Positions 32,442-42,093 are shown, counted from the first letter of the stretch. The stretch is DNA of 64,000 nucleotides from a halophilic archaeon (GCA_003298465.1 QNGA01000007.1:229095-293094), one strand, 5' to 3'. Translations and numbers: made by a program. The notes: generated by a model not told the origin, from the letters alone.

Positions 32442-33414
32442 CGCGACTCGGCGCACGAGAGCTCGCGCGTACTGGCGCCCGAACGAACTCCGCCAGTGGC
32501 TCGGCGTCGCGGCGGCCGCGCTGTTCTGGGGCTGGCTCCTCTTCCGGTGGGCCAACGACTGGCTGCTGAACGGGGCCGTCATTTCGTCCGGCCAACCGCT
32601 AATCCCGGCGTCGACGTTCGCCAGCGTCGCCGAATCGATGGCGGCAACTGCCGACGCACTCGGCGTCCTCGGCTGGCCAATCGCGCAACTCGGGGGGCTG
32701 TTCTCGTTCCTCGCGACCGGCGCGTCGGCGCTGCCCGCGCTAGCGCAGGGCGCGTGGCTGACCGTCCTGCTAACGGTCACCAGCATCGTATTTGGGTTCG
32801 TCCTCGCAGTCCCTCTCGCAGTCATGCGCGTGTACGGCGACCGAACCGCCTGGCTCTCGCTCGGCTACACCGAACTCATCCGCGGGACGCCGCTGCTCGC
32901 CCAGCTGTTCGTGCTCTACTACGGCATGGGGCTGTCGTCGTGGATACGCGAACTACCGCTCGTGGGTGTCGGCTTCGTCCCGGGCCAAGCCGTCTGGATC
33001 GCTATCATTGGCTTCACCATCAACGGCTCTGCCTACCAGTCCGAGTACATACGGGCAGCCATCGAGAGCGTCGACTCCGGACAGCTGACTGCCGCCCGCG
33101 CCGTCGGGATGTCGAAGCTTACCGGAATCCGGTACGTCGTCCTGCCCCAAGGGCTCCGCTACGCGATACCCGGCTGGTCGAACGAACTCGTCTACCTCAT
33201 CAAGTACTCGTCGCTAGCGGCGTTCATCACCGTTCCCGAACTGTTCGAGCGCGCCGACGCCATCGCCTCCGAGACGTTCGAATTCACGACGATGTACGCC
33301 TTGGCCGCACTACTCTATCTCGGTCTCGTCCTCTCGGCGTCGAAGCTGATGTCGATCGTCGAGCAGCTGGTTGCCATTCCCGGCCTCGGCAACGTCGAGG
33401 GGCGAGAAGGGTAG
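32434..33414 (+). CDS. Amino acid ABC transporter permease, second subunit
   Basis: 326 residues from the ATG overlapping the ATPase stop. It is longer than the partner permease because of an N-terminal extension with an additional helix (VAAAALFWGWLLFRWANDWL). The permease core has ELIRGTPLLAQLFVLYYGMG and the EAA loop GQLTAARAVGMSKLTGIRYV followed by VLPQGLRYA. Both permeases are of the polar amino acid family, so the transporter is probably a heterodimer. It is the last gene of the operon. Confidence 0.9.
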   Translation: MSDATRRTRARAYWRPNELRQWLGVAAAALFWGWLLFRWANDWLLNGAVISSGQPLIPASTFASVAESMAATADALGVLGWPIAQLGGLFSFLATGASALPALAQGAWLTVLLTVTSIVFGFVLAVPLAVMRVYGDRTAWLSLGYTELIRGTPLLAQLFVLYYGMGLSSWIRELPLVGVGFVPGQAVWIAIIGFTINGSAYQSEYIRAAIESVDSGQLTAARAVGMSKLTGIRYVVLPQGLRYAIPGWSNELVYLIKYSSLAAFITVPELFERADAIASETFEFTTMYALAALLYLGLVLSASKLMSIVEQLVAIPGLGNVEGREG

Positions 33415-33503
33415 CAGGGCGGCCGTCCGGTTGGAGCGGACGAATCGATGCTGGGCAGTCCGGCGGCGGGATCCACGTATCACACGCCATCCTCTCTGCC
33501 GCG

Positions 33504-33836
33504 TGACATCCTCCCGCGCCTAAAGGCGCGGGCCTCCCGAGGTTCCTCTGTTACTCCCGTCAATTCGGATGGTTGGGAATCTACGGCTTGTGGACTGTCG
33601 GCCACTGGCGCTGCCACGACGCCGATACTCGTATCCCGAACAGGACTCCGAGGTATCTGATTGTTTTACGACAGTCGGCGCGGTCGGCTCACGTTTTGAT
33701 GAGGCAAACACCGAGTCAACTGCCAGTTTTCGCGCGCACACGATAGTAAAATAACAAATACAATCAAGCTTACGGCGTGTATCCACGCCCTGAAGGGCGT
33801 GGTGTTGCGCCTGTTCAGCGTATAATCCAGGCTGCG
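33504..33836 (-). mobile_element. Relic of an IS200/IS605-type element with both hairpin ends
   Basis: At 33504-33540 GTGACATCCTCCCGCGCC-taaa-GGCGCGGG-CCTCCC is an end hairpin shared with 41018, 46374 and (inverted) 52695. At 33776-33836 CACGCCCTGAAGGGCGTG plus GCGCCTGTTCAGC resembles, in the same orientation, the left end of the tnpB element near 54690-54765. The 230 bp between hold no intact gene. A RYSYP...DSE reading near 33625-33660 is shared with 41180-41210. Confidence 0.6.
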
Positions 33837-33847
33837 TCGGCGGGGAC

Positions 33848-34088
33848 ACACTGAAAGCGAGTCACCGACCAGCTGTACGAGAGTCCGAGTCCGACCGCCG
33901 ATTCATACTACTGCAGCAAGGACGCCCTCCAGATGAGGCTGCAGACGGAGCTAGACACCGCACAGTCTGTCGCCGAGCGCGCCGACACCATCACCGACTT
34001 CGAGGACGGGGTCTCATTGACCGGGCCACAAGACAGCCGAGCCGATGCTGAAACTCAGCAGGCGACGCTCGGACCGGATGCGTCTTGA
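33848..34088 (+). pseudogene. Truncated paralog of the accessory-operon gene
   Basis: The DNA repeats the 3' portion of the first frame of the gene at 24455 (VTDQLYESPSPTADSYYCSK, QTELDTAQSVAERADTI) at high identity, then diverges to TDFEDGVSLTGPQDSRADAE and a stop at 34086-34088. The start and most of the gene are missing; the break abuts the IS relic. It is useful because it shows the undamaged reading frame at the frameshift point of the larger copy. Confidence 0.75.
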
Positions 34089-34272
34089 AACCTTAGGGCC
34101 ACGCTCGGCCTGACATCCTATGGTGGGACTCCCGCGACTTCAGGCGCGGAAGGAGATCAAGGAACAGACGACATTCACCGGGAGTACCTCGGGTCAGTCG
34201 CAGCTGAGGAATGGGAGTGGAATCACCCCCCAAATGCCCCCTTTTTTGATATCGCGTCTGGTTGGATTCGAT

Positions 34273-36720
34273 ATGGATGATGAGTCTCCGGATCGTGTGA
34301 CCCAAGAGACGGAGGGTGATGCTACTCGGGAGGGATCCGGCGATGTTGAGACGGAACTCTCGCGGGACATGAGTCTCTTCGACATCACGTTCATCGGCGT
34401 TGGTGCGATGATCGGCGCCGGTGTTTTCGCCCTCACGGGGTTCGCTGCGGGTCTCGCTGGGCCCGCATTGATTCTTGCGTTCGCGCTGAATGGCTTTGTT
34501 GCGCTGTTCACAGCCGTCTCCTATGCCGAACTCGGGGCCGCGTTCCCGGAGGCAGGTGGGGGCTATCTCTGGGTGAAAGAAGCGCTCGTCGATCCGAATG
34601 GCTTCTACGCGGGCTGGATGTCCTGGTTCGCGCACGCGGTCGCCTGTTCCCTGTACGCGGTGACGTTCGGCGTGTTCCTCACCGAGTTTCTGGTCTACGG
34701 TGGTGTTCTCGCTGACGGATTCCAGCTCTTGGGGTTCATCGGCCGTGGACTGCTGGATAAAATCCTCGCAGTCCTCATGGTTTCGCTGTTCGCGTACATC
34801 AACTATCGCGGCGCTGAGGAAACAGGCAAGGCGGGCGTTATCGTGACGTTCATCAAGGTCGTCATCCTCGGAATCTTCGTCGCGTTCGGCATTCTGGCGA
34901 CGATTCAGACCCCGAACTGGCCCTCGAAATTCCTCAATAGTCCCCGGTTTGCGCCCAACGGTATCGTTGGGATTATTGGTGCGATGGGCTTTACGTACAT
35001 CGCCTTCGAGGGCTACGAGATCATCGTCCAGTCAGGCGAGGAAGTCGTCGAGCCGGGGAAGAACGTCCCGAAGGCTGTCTTCTACTCACTGGCTATCGTC
35101 GTGCCGATCTATGTTCTCGTCGCGTTCGCCGCGATTGGTGGGATCGAGACGATTCCCGAACTAGCGGCACGGGCGGACGTCCCCGCTAGTGCGCCCACGT
35201 GGCAATTGCTTGGCAATCTGGGCGAACTCGGCATTATTGAGGCGGCCGGCCAGTTCGTTCCCTACGGCGTCCCGTTACTCTTGGTCGCTGGACTGACGGC
35301 GACGATGAGCGCCTTGAACGCGACCGTCTACTCCTCGTCACGCGTTTCGTTTGCAATGGGGCGCGACAGAGCCCTCCCCGAACTCTTCAGTAGGGTTCAC
35401 CCCGAGAAGCGAACGCCCCACTTGGCAATTTTTCTCTCAGCGGTGCTCATCGCACTGATGGCGGTCGTACTGCCGATCGAGGCGGTCGCGGCGTCAGCGG
35501 ACATTATGTTCATCCTCCTGTTCGTGCAGGTCAACTGGACGGTCATCAAGATGCGTAAGACCCACCCCGACCTGCCACGCACGTACGAAGTCCCGTATAT
35601 GCCGTGGCCGCCGCTCATCGGAATCGTCCTTCAGTTCATGTTGACGCCGTTCCTCCTCTCGGCGCTGGGCATGGAAATCGGACTGGGGCCGGACTCGCAC
35701 GGGTTCATCGCCCTCGTGACGACCGCTATCTGGATGGGCCTGGGGCTCATCCTCTACTACGGATACTCTCAGCGGAAGGAGGAGGAAAAGATCGAAGAGG
35801 AAACGCCGACTGTCACAACCGAGCAAGCGCCCGCCGGAGAACGGCGGGAACGCGAGCAACGGATTCTCGTCCCAGTGGCGAATCCGGCGACCGTCGAGCA
35901 GTTGATGCGTACGGCACTCGACCTTGCCGAAGAGCGAGATGCCGAGATAGAAGTGGTAAGCGTCGGTACAGTTCCGCCACAGACGCCGCTTTCAGAGGGG
36001 CGCCAGTTCGTCGACGAGCAACATGCTGTCATCGACCAAGCAATCGAATTTGCCGACGAAGAGCGCCCGGACGTCCCGGTGAGTGGCAAAATCCGTATTG
36101 GACACGTCGTGTCCCAGGCAATCCTGAATACGATCGAACAGGACGACATAGACCTCGTGCTGATGGGCTGGCGGAGCCGTCCCCGCCGTCGTGACTTCGT
36201 CTTGGGTAGTAACGTTGACGAGGTGGTAACCAAGTCCCGCTGCGACGTCCTGGTTGAGCGTGTCGGCCCTGCCGCCGACAGCGAGTCCATCGGGAGCGTG
36301 GACTCGATCCTCGTGCCGACTGCTGGCGGTCCGCACGCCGAATTCGCAACCGAAATCGCCCGTGCCATTGCCAGGCGCAACGGTGCCTACATCAAGGTGA
36401 TATACGTCCGATCGGACGAATCAGACCGTGACAACGATGCACAATCGATTCTCGATTCGACCGGAGCTGAACTTGAGAGCATCGAGGCGACCACGGAGAT
36501 CATCGACGGTGCAGATATCACGGATGCTATCGTCGAGGAATCAGCCGACCATGATCTCACGATCATCGGGGCGTCCCGAGAGGGACTCCTCCAGCAAGTC
36601 GTGTTCGGGGCCATCCCTGAAGAAGTCGGCCGGCGAGCGCAAAGTACGGTCATCATGGCGAAACGGGACCTCGGAGTCACGTCACGTGTGACTCGGTGGT
36701 TTAAAAATCGCCGCTCGTAA
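34273..36720 (+). CDS. APC amino acid permease fused to two UspA domains
   Basis: 815 residues from the ATG at 34273, with TATA-like TTTTTTGATATC about 30 bp upstream. Residues about 25-480 are a 12-helix APC-superfamily transporter (GVGAMIGAGVFALTGFAAGL, MGFTYIAFEGYEIIVQSGEE, SALNATVYSSSRVSFAMGRD). Residues about 525-815 hold two universal stress protein domains (RILVPVANPATVEQLMRTAL; SILVPTAGGPHAEFATEIAR, with GASREGLLQQVVFG near the end). In this fusion type the Usp part is thought to regulate transport by binding nucleotide. The substrate is unknown. A related stand-alone Usp gene follows. Confidence 0.9.
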   Translation: MDDESPDRVTQETEGDATREGSGDVETELSRDMSLFDITFIGVGAMIGAGVFALTGFAAGLAGPALILAFALNGFVALFTAVSYAELGAAFPEAGGGYLWVKEALVDPNGFYAGWMSWFAHAVACSLYAVTFGVFLTEFLVYGGVLADGFQLLGFIGRGLLDKILAVLMVSLFAYINYRGAEETGKAGVIVTFIKVVILGIFVAFGILATIQTPNWPSKFLNSPRFAPNGIVGIIGAMGFTYIAFEGYEIIVQSGEEVVEPGKNVPKAVFYSLAIVVPIYVLVAFAAIGGIETIPELAARADVPASAPTWQLLGNLGELGIIEAAGQFVPYGVPLLLVAGLTATMSALNATVYSSSRVSFAMGRDRALPELFSRVHPEKRTPHLAIFLSAVLIALMAVVLPIEAVAASADIMFILLFVQVNWTVIKMRKTHPDLPRTYEVPYMPWPPLIGIVLQFMLTPFLLSALGMEIGLGPDSHGFIALVTTAIWMGLGLILYYGYSQRKEEEKIEEETPTVTTEQAPAGERREREQRILVPVANPATVEQLMRTALDLAEERDAEIEVVSVGTVPPQTPLSEGRQFVDEQHAVIDQAIEFADEERPDVPVSGKIRIGHVVSQAILNTIEQDDIDLVLMGWRSRPRRRDFVLGSNVDEVVTKSRCDVLVERVGPAADSESIGSVDSILVPTAGGPHAEFATEIARAIARRNGAYIKVIYVRSDESDRDNDAQSILDSTGAELESIEATTEIIDGADITDAIVEESADHDLTIIGASREGLLQQVVFGAIPEEVGRRAQSTVIMAKRDLGVTSRVTRWFKNRRS

Positions 36721-37031
36721 TCCGGCCTAACTCCTCTATTTAGAGCGTCATCTCAAGTCGCACTACCAATTTGATGAATATGCGCCCTATATGCAGCACG
36801 GGTCGTCGGACCTCCTCGGGGTCTGTCAGGAAGGGCGTGACCGACTCAGAGGATTTAGCCATCATAGCGGACCCAATGGGTCCACTCACGCTCCGCCCAA
36901 TTGCGCTATCTTGTAGAACTGCCATTGACCCGGTTGGGGGTGATAGGGGCTGGGAGTTCCCCACTATAGTGACTGTGTTATCGGACGGTAGTAAACGAGT
37001 TTTATTATCCTACGTCCAGAATCTTTCACTG

Positions 37032-37898
37032 ATGAGCATCAATTCGGGGGACAGACCGTGGCCTCAGACACTCGCTCATAAGGATCTCGACTGGCCGACG
37101 ACGGACCAACGCATTCTCGTCCCATTCCATGAGGCGGTGCATTTGCATGAAACGAGCCTGCTTGGGGCGAGCATCGCCTTCGGGACTGACGGTGAGCTCT
37201 ATCTCTTGCACGCCATAGATGACGAAATCGACAAGACGGACGTAATCCGCCACGATGCCGAGGTGAAGAAGATCATCAAAGATCAATTTTCCGTGCCCCT
37301 GAATCAGGCAGAAGAAATCCGTTCCCCGAAACTTCTTGAGTCATTCATTGACACCCACTCGATCACGACGACCGTCATCGACAGTGCCGAAACGAGCCTC
37401 CTTCCGAGTGGACGCGCTCCCCATCCAGTCACTACGGAGTGCCACAGTGTCGTCGCAACCAGGATGGACCAGTTCGACGCACCGGCGAGCATCCTCGTTG
37501 CGGTCGCCGCAGGCCCACATTCGGGACTCGCAATCCGGGTTGCCGAGGCAATCGCAAAAGCATACGATTGCTGGCTGGAGCTCTTCCACGTCATCCCTGA
37601 CGACGCCGGCGACGAGACGAAGAACGACGCTGAAAAGCTCCTCGAGGCCTATGAATCCCGGCTGGACGACGCGGTCGACGTTGACCACCTGATCACCAGC
37701 GCACCAGACCCCGCAAATGCGGTCATCGAACACGCCAACTACCACGACCTCACCATCCTCGGGGCTCCGCAGAAAGGCACCCTCCGGCGATTTCTCTTCG
37801 GATCTACCCCCGACACGGTCAAAGAGAATGGTGTGGCAGGGCCCGTTCTGACCGTTCATCGGAACACGACCGAATCGATACTCTCTCGCTGGCTCTGA
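37032..37898 (+). CDS. Universal stress protein with two UspA domains
   Basis: 288 residues from the ATG at 37032; GTTTTATTATCC lies about 32 bp upstream. The first domain (QRILVPFHEAVHLHETSLLG) is degenerate at its end. The second (SILVAVAAGPHSGLAIRVAE) ends HDLTILGAPQKGTLRRFLFG, carrying a G-rich ATP-loop remnant. It closely resembles the C-terminal half of the permease fusion immediately upstream, suggesting duplication or joint function with that transporter. The gene is probably transcribed separately. Confidence 0.85.
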   Translation: MSINSGDRPWPQTLAHKDLDWPTTDQRILVPFHEAVHLHETSLLGASIAFGTDGELYLLHAIDDEIDKTDVIRHDAEVKKIIKDQFSVPLNQAEEIRSPKLLESFIDTHSITTTVIDSAETSLLPSGRAPHPVTTECHSVVATRMDQFDAPASILVAVAAGPHSGLAIRVAEAIAKAYDCWLELFHVIPDDAGDETKNDAEKLLEAYESRLDDAVDVDHLITSAPDPANAVIEHANYHDLTILGAPQKGTLRRFLFGSTPDTVKENGVAGPVLTVHRNTTESILSRWL

Positions 37899-38044
37899 GG
37901 AACAGCCACTTGACGCGCCGACTCATTCAGAGATCCCTACGGACTTGAGCGAACGGAATACGACTCCCCTCGTGCTACATTCGCGCCCTCTATTCGGTAC
38001 GAGATCTGAAACACGTCACCGCGTGAGGGTTTCAGTACAGCCGC
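37899..38044. other. Short intergenic stretch
   Basis: Between the Usp gene and the convergent HTH gene no further gene is seen. An in-frame reading from 37945 has no family-like sequence. Confidence 0.35.
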
Positions 38045-38392
38045 TTACTTCGTCTGCAGGTGTGAAAATTGAGTCAGGACCGCGTCGGTCCACTCGGATA
38101 TTTCGCGGTCCAACCATGCTACAGTTTCTGCAAACGGTTGTGCTTCATAGAGGTATTTGACGCCACCGTCGTCCATCGGTCGCAGATATCGGGTCACGAG
38201 CCCCTGCTCATGAAGCGATTTCAAGCGCTTGCTGGTCGTACTCTGGTCGCGTGCAACGACATCGGCTATCTCGCCAGATGTTGCCCCTGGATGATCGAGC
38301 ACCGCCAGATACACACGGAACTCGGCCTCGTAGATACCACAGACAGCGGCCAGCGCGCTAGTGAGTTCGAGGTCTGACGTCTCACGTTTCAT
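38045..38392 (-). CDS. MarR/TrmB-like winged-helix regulator (115 aa)
   Basis: 115 residues from the ATG at 38392. The core YEAEFRVYLAVLDHPGATSG, then EIADVVARDQSTTSKRLKSL and HEQGLVTRYLRPMDDGGVKY, is a winged helix of the haloarchaeal TrmB/MarR kind, with a C-terminal dimerisation helix (AETVAWLDREISEWTDAVLT). The open frame continues upstream to 38545 but the added sequence is Ser/Thr-rich and unlike the family. Its target is unknown. Confidence 0.75.
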   Translation of the reverse strand: MKRETSDLELTSALAAVCGIYEAEFRVYLAVLDHPGATSGEIADVVARDQSTTSKRLKSLHEQGLVTRYLRPMDDGGVKYLYEAQPFAETVAWLDREISEWTDAVLTQFSHLQTK

Positions 38393-38646
38393 CTGATGGA
38401 GATCCGGCTTGGGATTCGTCGCCAGCGCATACCAGACGAACAGCACGACGGTAGAGAGAGAAGAGTACGTCGAACAAACAGACGTGATCGGGGTTGTTGG
38501 AACCTCCCTGGCTGACAAGAAGAATGTGCTGAATAGAGAGCGCATATACAGCAGTTCCAGGTGTACTAAAGGAAGAGACTGAGAATCAGAATTCTCCAGA
38601 AGATGAGCTGCAGATGATCAGGCTGTCTCGGTTGTCTCTCCGTCAG

Positions 38647-39147
38647 TCATGCTCCCTCCACCAGCCCCGCGAGCTGCCCGAGCGAGTCGGTCCACCCGGC
38701 ATGGGAGTCCTCGGGCGGGATAGCCTGGGGGATACCCTCCTGGCGGACGGTAACTTCAGTTCCCTCGGGGACCTCCTCGAAGGTGACTGTTACCGTCATT
38801 TCGCCTGCCATCGCCGGGTCGTCGGTCTCGAACGCGTCGGTGTGGACGATGCGCTTGCTAGGGATGAGCTCCCGGTAGGTGCCGGCAAATGTCGAGCCGT
38901 ACTCGGCGAGCTCCTCGGTCTCTCCCGTGAATGTCATGCGGAAAGTACCACCCTCCTCGGGGTCGAACTGGTGGACCTCGGCCGAAAATCCCGTCGGCGG
39001 GAGCCACTGGACCAGCTCGTCCGGGTCGAGGAACGCCTCGTAGACCCGCTCGGGCGGCGCCTCGATGACGCGGCTCACGGTCATGGTCTGCTCGTTGGTC
39101 CGATTGTTGCTCTGCTGTCCATCGTCACCGTTGCCGTTTGTTGTCAT
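38647..39147 (-). CDS. SRPBCC/AHSA1-family protein
   Basis: 166 residues. After a disordered Asn/Gln-rich start, VSRVIEAPPERVYEAFLDPD, ELVQWLPPTGF and GGTFRMTFTGE are the usual signature of the AHSA1 branch of the START-like ligand-binding fold, ending with WTDSLGQLAGLVEG. It is translated from an ATGA overlap with the ArsR regulator upstream, a pairing seen in many bacteria and haloarchaea, where the two probably form a ligand-responsive unit. The ligand is unknown. Confidence 0.88.
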   Translation of the reverse strand: MTTNGNGDDGQQSNNRTNEQTMTVSRVIEAPPERVYEAFLDPDELVQWLPPTGFSAEVHQFDPEEGGTFRMTFTGETEELAEYGSTFAGTYRELIPSKRIVHTDAFETDDPAMAGEMTVTVTFEEVPEGTEVTVRQEGIPQAIPPEDSHAGWTDSLGQLAGLVEGA

Positions 39148-39482
39148 TGGTCTTCTTCCTCCAGGTGGATAGCCAACGCGTCGAACCTGTCCTCCCAGAA
39201 AACACGGTACCGTGTCAGCCAGCCGAAAGCCGCACTGAGTGGCGCGGCGGTAAGGTGGCAGCGGCGAACGCGACCGTCCTTTTCGATCTCGATTAGGCCC
39301 GCATCCTCAAGCATGTGTAGGTGCTTGGACACGGCCGCCAGTGAGACGTCGTGGGGCTCGGCTAGCTCGCCGACGCTCTCCGGCCCGTCGGCTACCTGTT
39401 CGAGGATGTTCCGACGGATCGGGTGCGCCAACGCCTGGAATATCGCGTCGAGATCCAGGTCGTCCGACGATTGTTCAACCAT
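39144..39482 (-). CDS. ArsR-family transcriptional regulator
   Basis: 112 residues with the ArsR winged helix: FQALAHPIRRNILEQVADGP, ESVGELAEPHDVSLAAVSKH and LHMLEDAGLIEIEKDGRVRR. It lacks the Cys metal-binding motif of metal sensors and has the LTAAPLSAAFGWLTRYRVFW tail of the group paired with AHSA1 proteins. It shares an ATGA junction with the downstream AHSA1 gene, so the two are co-expressed and it probably controls its own operon. Confidence 0.9.
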   Translation of the reverse strand: MVEQSSDDLDLDAIFQALAHPIRRNILEQVADGPESVGELAEPHDVSLAAVSKHLHMLEDAGLIEIEKDGRVRRCHLTAAPLSAAFGWLTRYRVFWEDRFDALAIHLEEEDQ

Positions 39483-39934
39483 CCGGTTTAATGAATGCCG
39501 GGTGAATACTTAGTTCTTTAGTTAAATATCGTTTCTGTGTCGTCTAGCCGTTGCTCATGACCGTAACAGCTGCTCACGACGAGCGCTACGGTGGTATTCG
39601 CGGTATCCGAAGCCGATAGCGAGCGTGAAGATCGTCGAGCAGAATACATCCTCTGTATCCAGCACGGCACTTCTGACAGTGACTGGTGAAGTCATCGCAC
39701 TCGTGCTGAATAGAAAGTGCGTGCCGGTCACTGAACCTTCTCGGTCCTCGGTGTTACGTACAGCTGGAGCTAGTAACGCCCGTGGATACCGCATCAGTAA
39801 ACCTACTGTTGGGGTCAAGATGCACTGGTACTGATTCTTGGGCTGAGAAATTATGCGTCCGGGCACAGTGGCGCCACAAGAACGGTAGTTGATCACTAGC
39901 AGACCTTTACAGCTGGAAGTCAACGGTACAGACG
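39483..39934. other. Intergenic region
   Basis: No gene supported. An AT-rich promoter stretch for the minus-strand ArsR gene lies near 39490-39530. Open frames here on either strand have no family-like features. Confidence 0.4.
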
Positions 39935-40591
39935 ATGGCTACCGAGGCGACGTTCACGGTTCCGTCAGACTAATTCCCCTTGGGGACAGTGTTCAACCAA
40001 CTGCCGAACGTGACGGTCGAGCTGGAGCGACTTATCCCCGCGCGGGACGTGGTGATCCCCTACTTCTGGGTACGGGGAACCGAAGTCAACGACATCGAGA
40101 GCGCATTCACCGAGCACCCGGGCGTGAAGGAGATTCGTCTCGTTGACTCTGTTGAGGACGAGTACCTGTTACGCGTCGAGTGGACGCTGGACTACGACGA
40201 CGTGCTAACCATATTGACGGAGACAGCGGTGCCGCTCATCGAGGCTATCGGCACAAATCAGCAGTGGACGTTCGAGATCCGCGGCGACGATCGAAGCAAC
40301 ATTGCAGACTTTCAACGACGCTGTCGAGAACTGGATATTCCGATCACGTTGACGGAGTTGCACGCGCTCACACCGGTTGAGACAGCGACTAAAGCCGCCC
40401 TCACTGACACTCAGAACAAGGCGCTGGTCCTCGCCTACGAGCGTGGCTATTTCGAGTCTCCGCGGGAGGTCACGATGGCAGAGCTCGGCGAGGAGCTCGG
40501 TATCTCACAGCAGGCTGTCGCCTCCCGCCTCCGACGCGGGATCAAGCACGTCCTCGGAAGTACGCTCTCCGATACTACCGTCCGATCCTAA
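39935..40591 (+). pseudogene. HTH_10 (Bat-type) transcriptional activator with in-frame stop at codon 13
   Basis: From the ATG at 39935 the frame reads MATEATFTVPSD-stop-FPLGTVFNQLPNVTVELERL and then runs open to 40591 (218 codons). MATEATF.VP...FPLG is the classic start of haloarchaeal Bat/HTH_10 regulators, so TAA at 39971 most likely replaced a Glu codon (GAA) by one base change. The C-terminal HTH_10 is intact (NKALVLAYERGYFESPREVT, MAELGEELGISQQAVASRLR). A shorter product from the TTG at 39980 might still be made but would lack the conserved first residues. Confidence 0.75.
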
Positions 40592-40660
40592 CCGACTACT
40601 TAAACAGCTTGTATACTAAAAAGTGGTTGTGAAATCAGACAGGGGCATTCACTAGGGATA

Positions 40661-41020
40661 ATGAGTGGGGATGCGATTGCCTTCGACTCGGTACTCGGCC
40701 TGTGTCAACACCAGCATCGTCGAATCGTGCTTGCGTTGCTCAGAGAAGAACAGCAGTCGTTGACGCTGAATGACCTCACAAAAACCATTCTCAAGTACAA
40801 TCATCAGACGGCCATTACAGAGGCGTCTGAGGACGTGATAACAGAGATTCGCCTCTCGCTACATCACGTCCACCTCCCAAAGTTGGCCTCGGCAGGACTC
40901 ATAAACTATGATCCAGAACGACACCTCGTGGAACCAACCGAGCAACTTGATCAGGTACAGCCAACCCTGTCTCCGATCCTCGATGCCGACCCCACACTCG
41001 AAGCGCCAATGGAACTGTGA
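40661..41020 (+). CDS. DUF7344-type winged-helix protein
   Basis: 119 residues. SVLGLCQHQHRRIVLALLRE, then a TLNDLTKTILKYNHQ segment, LSLHHVHLPKLASAGLINYD and a final YDPERHLVEPTEQL, are the layout of the haloarchaeal DUF7344 winged helix. Many haloarchaea encode dozens of these; targets are unknown. Its stop codon is formed by the first bases of an IS605-like end hairpin (GTGACATCC at 41018), so an insertion abuts and may have altered the C-terminus. Confidence 0.8.
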   Translation: MSGDAIAFDSVLGLCQHQHRRIVLALLREEQQSLTLNDLTKTILKYNHQTAITEASEDVITEIRLSLHHVHLPKLASAGLINYDPERHLVEPTEQLDQVQPTLSPILDADPTLEAPMEL

Positions 41021-41255
41021 CATCCTCTCCGCCGTGAACGGCGGGGCTTCCCGTTCTCCGTTGGGATATTTACGGTTTGCAGATGCTCACCTGTTCAGCG
41101 AACGTCCCCTGTCCACAACTCGGGTCGTGTTCTCCACGACGGAACAGGTTGACCACTGGACGTGCCACACGCCCGCTACTCCTATCCTCGGAAGACCAAC
41201 GATTCAGAGTTACCTAACGAGATGCGGTACTATCTGTGCTTCGTGATAGCTTCCC
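41018..41255 (-). mobile_element. Relic of an IS200/IS605-type element
   Basis: GTGACATCCTCTCCGCCGTG plus AACGGCGGGGCTTCCC (41018-41054) is an end hairpin of the same type as 33504. Downstream, CGCTACTCCTATCC...GATTCAGAGTTACC near 41170-41215 parallels the interior of the 33504-33836 relic. No intact gene remains. The opposite end was not located. Confidence 0.5.
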
Positions 41256-41505
41256 TAGTGACCGTGTGAGCGCTCGAATCTCCTAACCGGCGATAAGTGC
41301 TCGTCCGGTCACCCGCTGGCCCGTCCCGCCCGTCGCACCAACGATAACCAGCGTTATCGACGGACTCCGACAAACACGTTGGAGAACCACATGACGATGG
41401 ACGCCAAGACGAAGGTCGCGACCACCGTCTCGACTGGCTAGTGTGTTCATCGGACAAACGTTCGTTATAGTATCGAAAAGGAACGAGGCGGAGCAGCGAA
41501 CGACG
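41256..41505 (-). pseudogene. Gene fragments: membrane-protein tail and Rossmann-fold start
   Basis: On the minus strand near 41380-41440 a frame reads VETVVATFVLASIVMWFSNV and ends FVGVR-stop, the tail of a small membrane protein. Near 41283-41360 another reads ITLVIVGATGGTGQRVTGRA followed by a stop, a truncated NAD(P)-binding (NmrA/SDR-like) N-terminus. Both are too short to function and mark deletions or insertions. Confidence 0.45.
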
Positions 41506-41907
41506 TCAATATTCGGCGGCGACGTCGTCGAGCACGCGGTCGAATCGGTCGCGAACATCTCCGGCGATACCGTCTAGGTCTGGGTTGTCAACGACGCCGA
41601 GCAGCGTCTGGGGGTCGACGGCACTGACGACCACGTCGCCATCATCAGCCTCGTAGACTACGACGTTGCATGGCAGAAGCGTACCGAGGTCGCGTTCGGC
41701 ATCTAGCCCCTGCTCTGCCAGCGGTGGGTTGCACGCGCCGAGGATACGATACTCCGGATACCCTTCGAGACCGAGTTTCTCCGCTAGTTTTGCCTGGAGA
41801 TTGATATCGCTCAAGACGCCGAATCCTTCCTCCTCCAGCGCTTCAGTAGTTGAATCGACGATATCCTGAAACGGTCCGTCGACGCGGCGGGTCATGGTGT
41901 AGTCCAT
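41506..41907 (-). CDS. DUF302 protein
   Basis: 133 residues from MDYTMTRRV (ATG at 41907; an ATG at 41925 adds six residues). TTEALEEEGFGVLSDINLQA, YRILGACNPPLAEQGLDAER, LGTLLPCNVVVYEADDGDVV and VSAVDPQTLLG are the complete DUF302 pattern, including the two conserved Cys (GACNPP, LPCNV). The fold may bind a thiol-reactive ligand or metal. DUF302 genes often accompany metal or redox stress genes, in agreement with the CopB ATPase nearby. Confidence 0.9.
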   Translation of the reverse strand: MDYTMTRRVDGPFQDIVDSTTEALEEEGFGVLSDINLQAKLAEKLGLEGYPEYRILGACNPPLAEQGLDAERDLGTLLPCNVVVYEADDGDVVVSAVDPQTLLGVVDNPDLDGIAGDVRDRFDRVLDDVAAEY

Positions 41908-42093
41908 CGCTACTCCCAGGTTCATCCGCCATCAGTATAGTGTTTAAGGCACAATCATGACTCCGTTGTCCTGCCAATATTGAAGCAGTGATACGGATGC
42001 AGTACGTCGAGACGGTATTCTCGAAGGATGAGAATGAGCGCAGTAATATAATGCGGTAGCCGTCGTAGTAGTAGATAGAAGGGTGAACTCTCC

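Noticed and set aside
31701..32825. Minus-strand frame of 374 codons opposite the GlnQ-type ATPase
   Set aside because: The plus strand carries an unambiguous ABC ATPase with all motifs, while the antisense frame has no family-like sequence.
32496..33506. Plus-strand frame of 336 codons overlapping the second amino acid permease
   Set aside because: Arg-rich shadow of a clear permease in the neighbouring frame.
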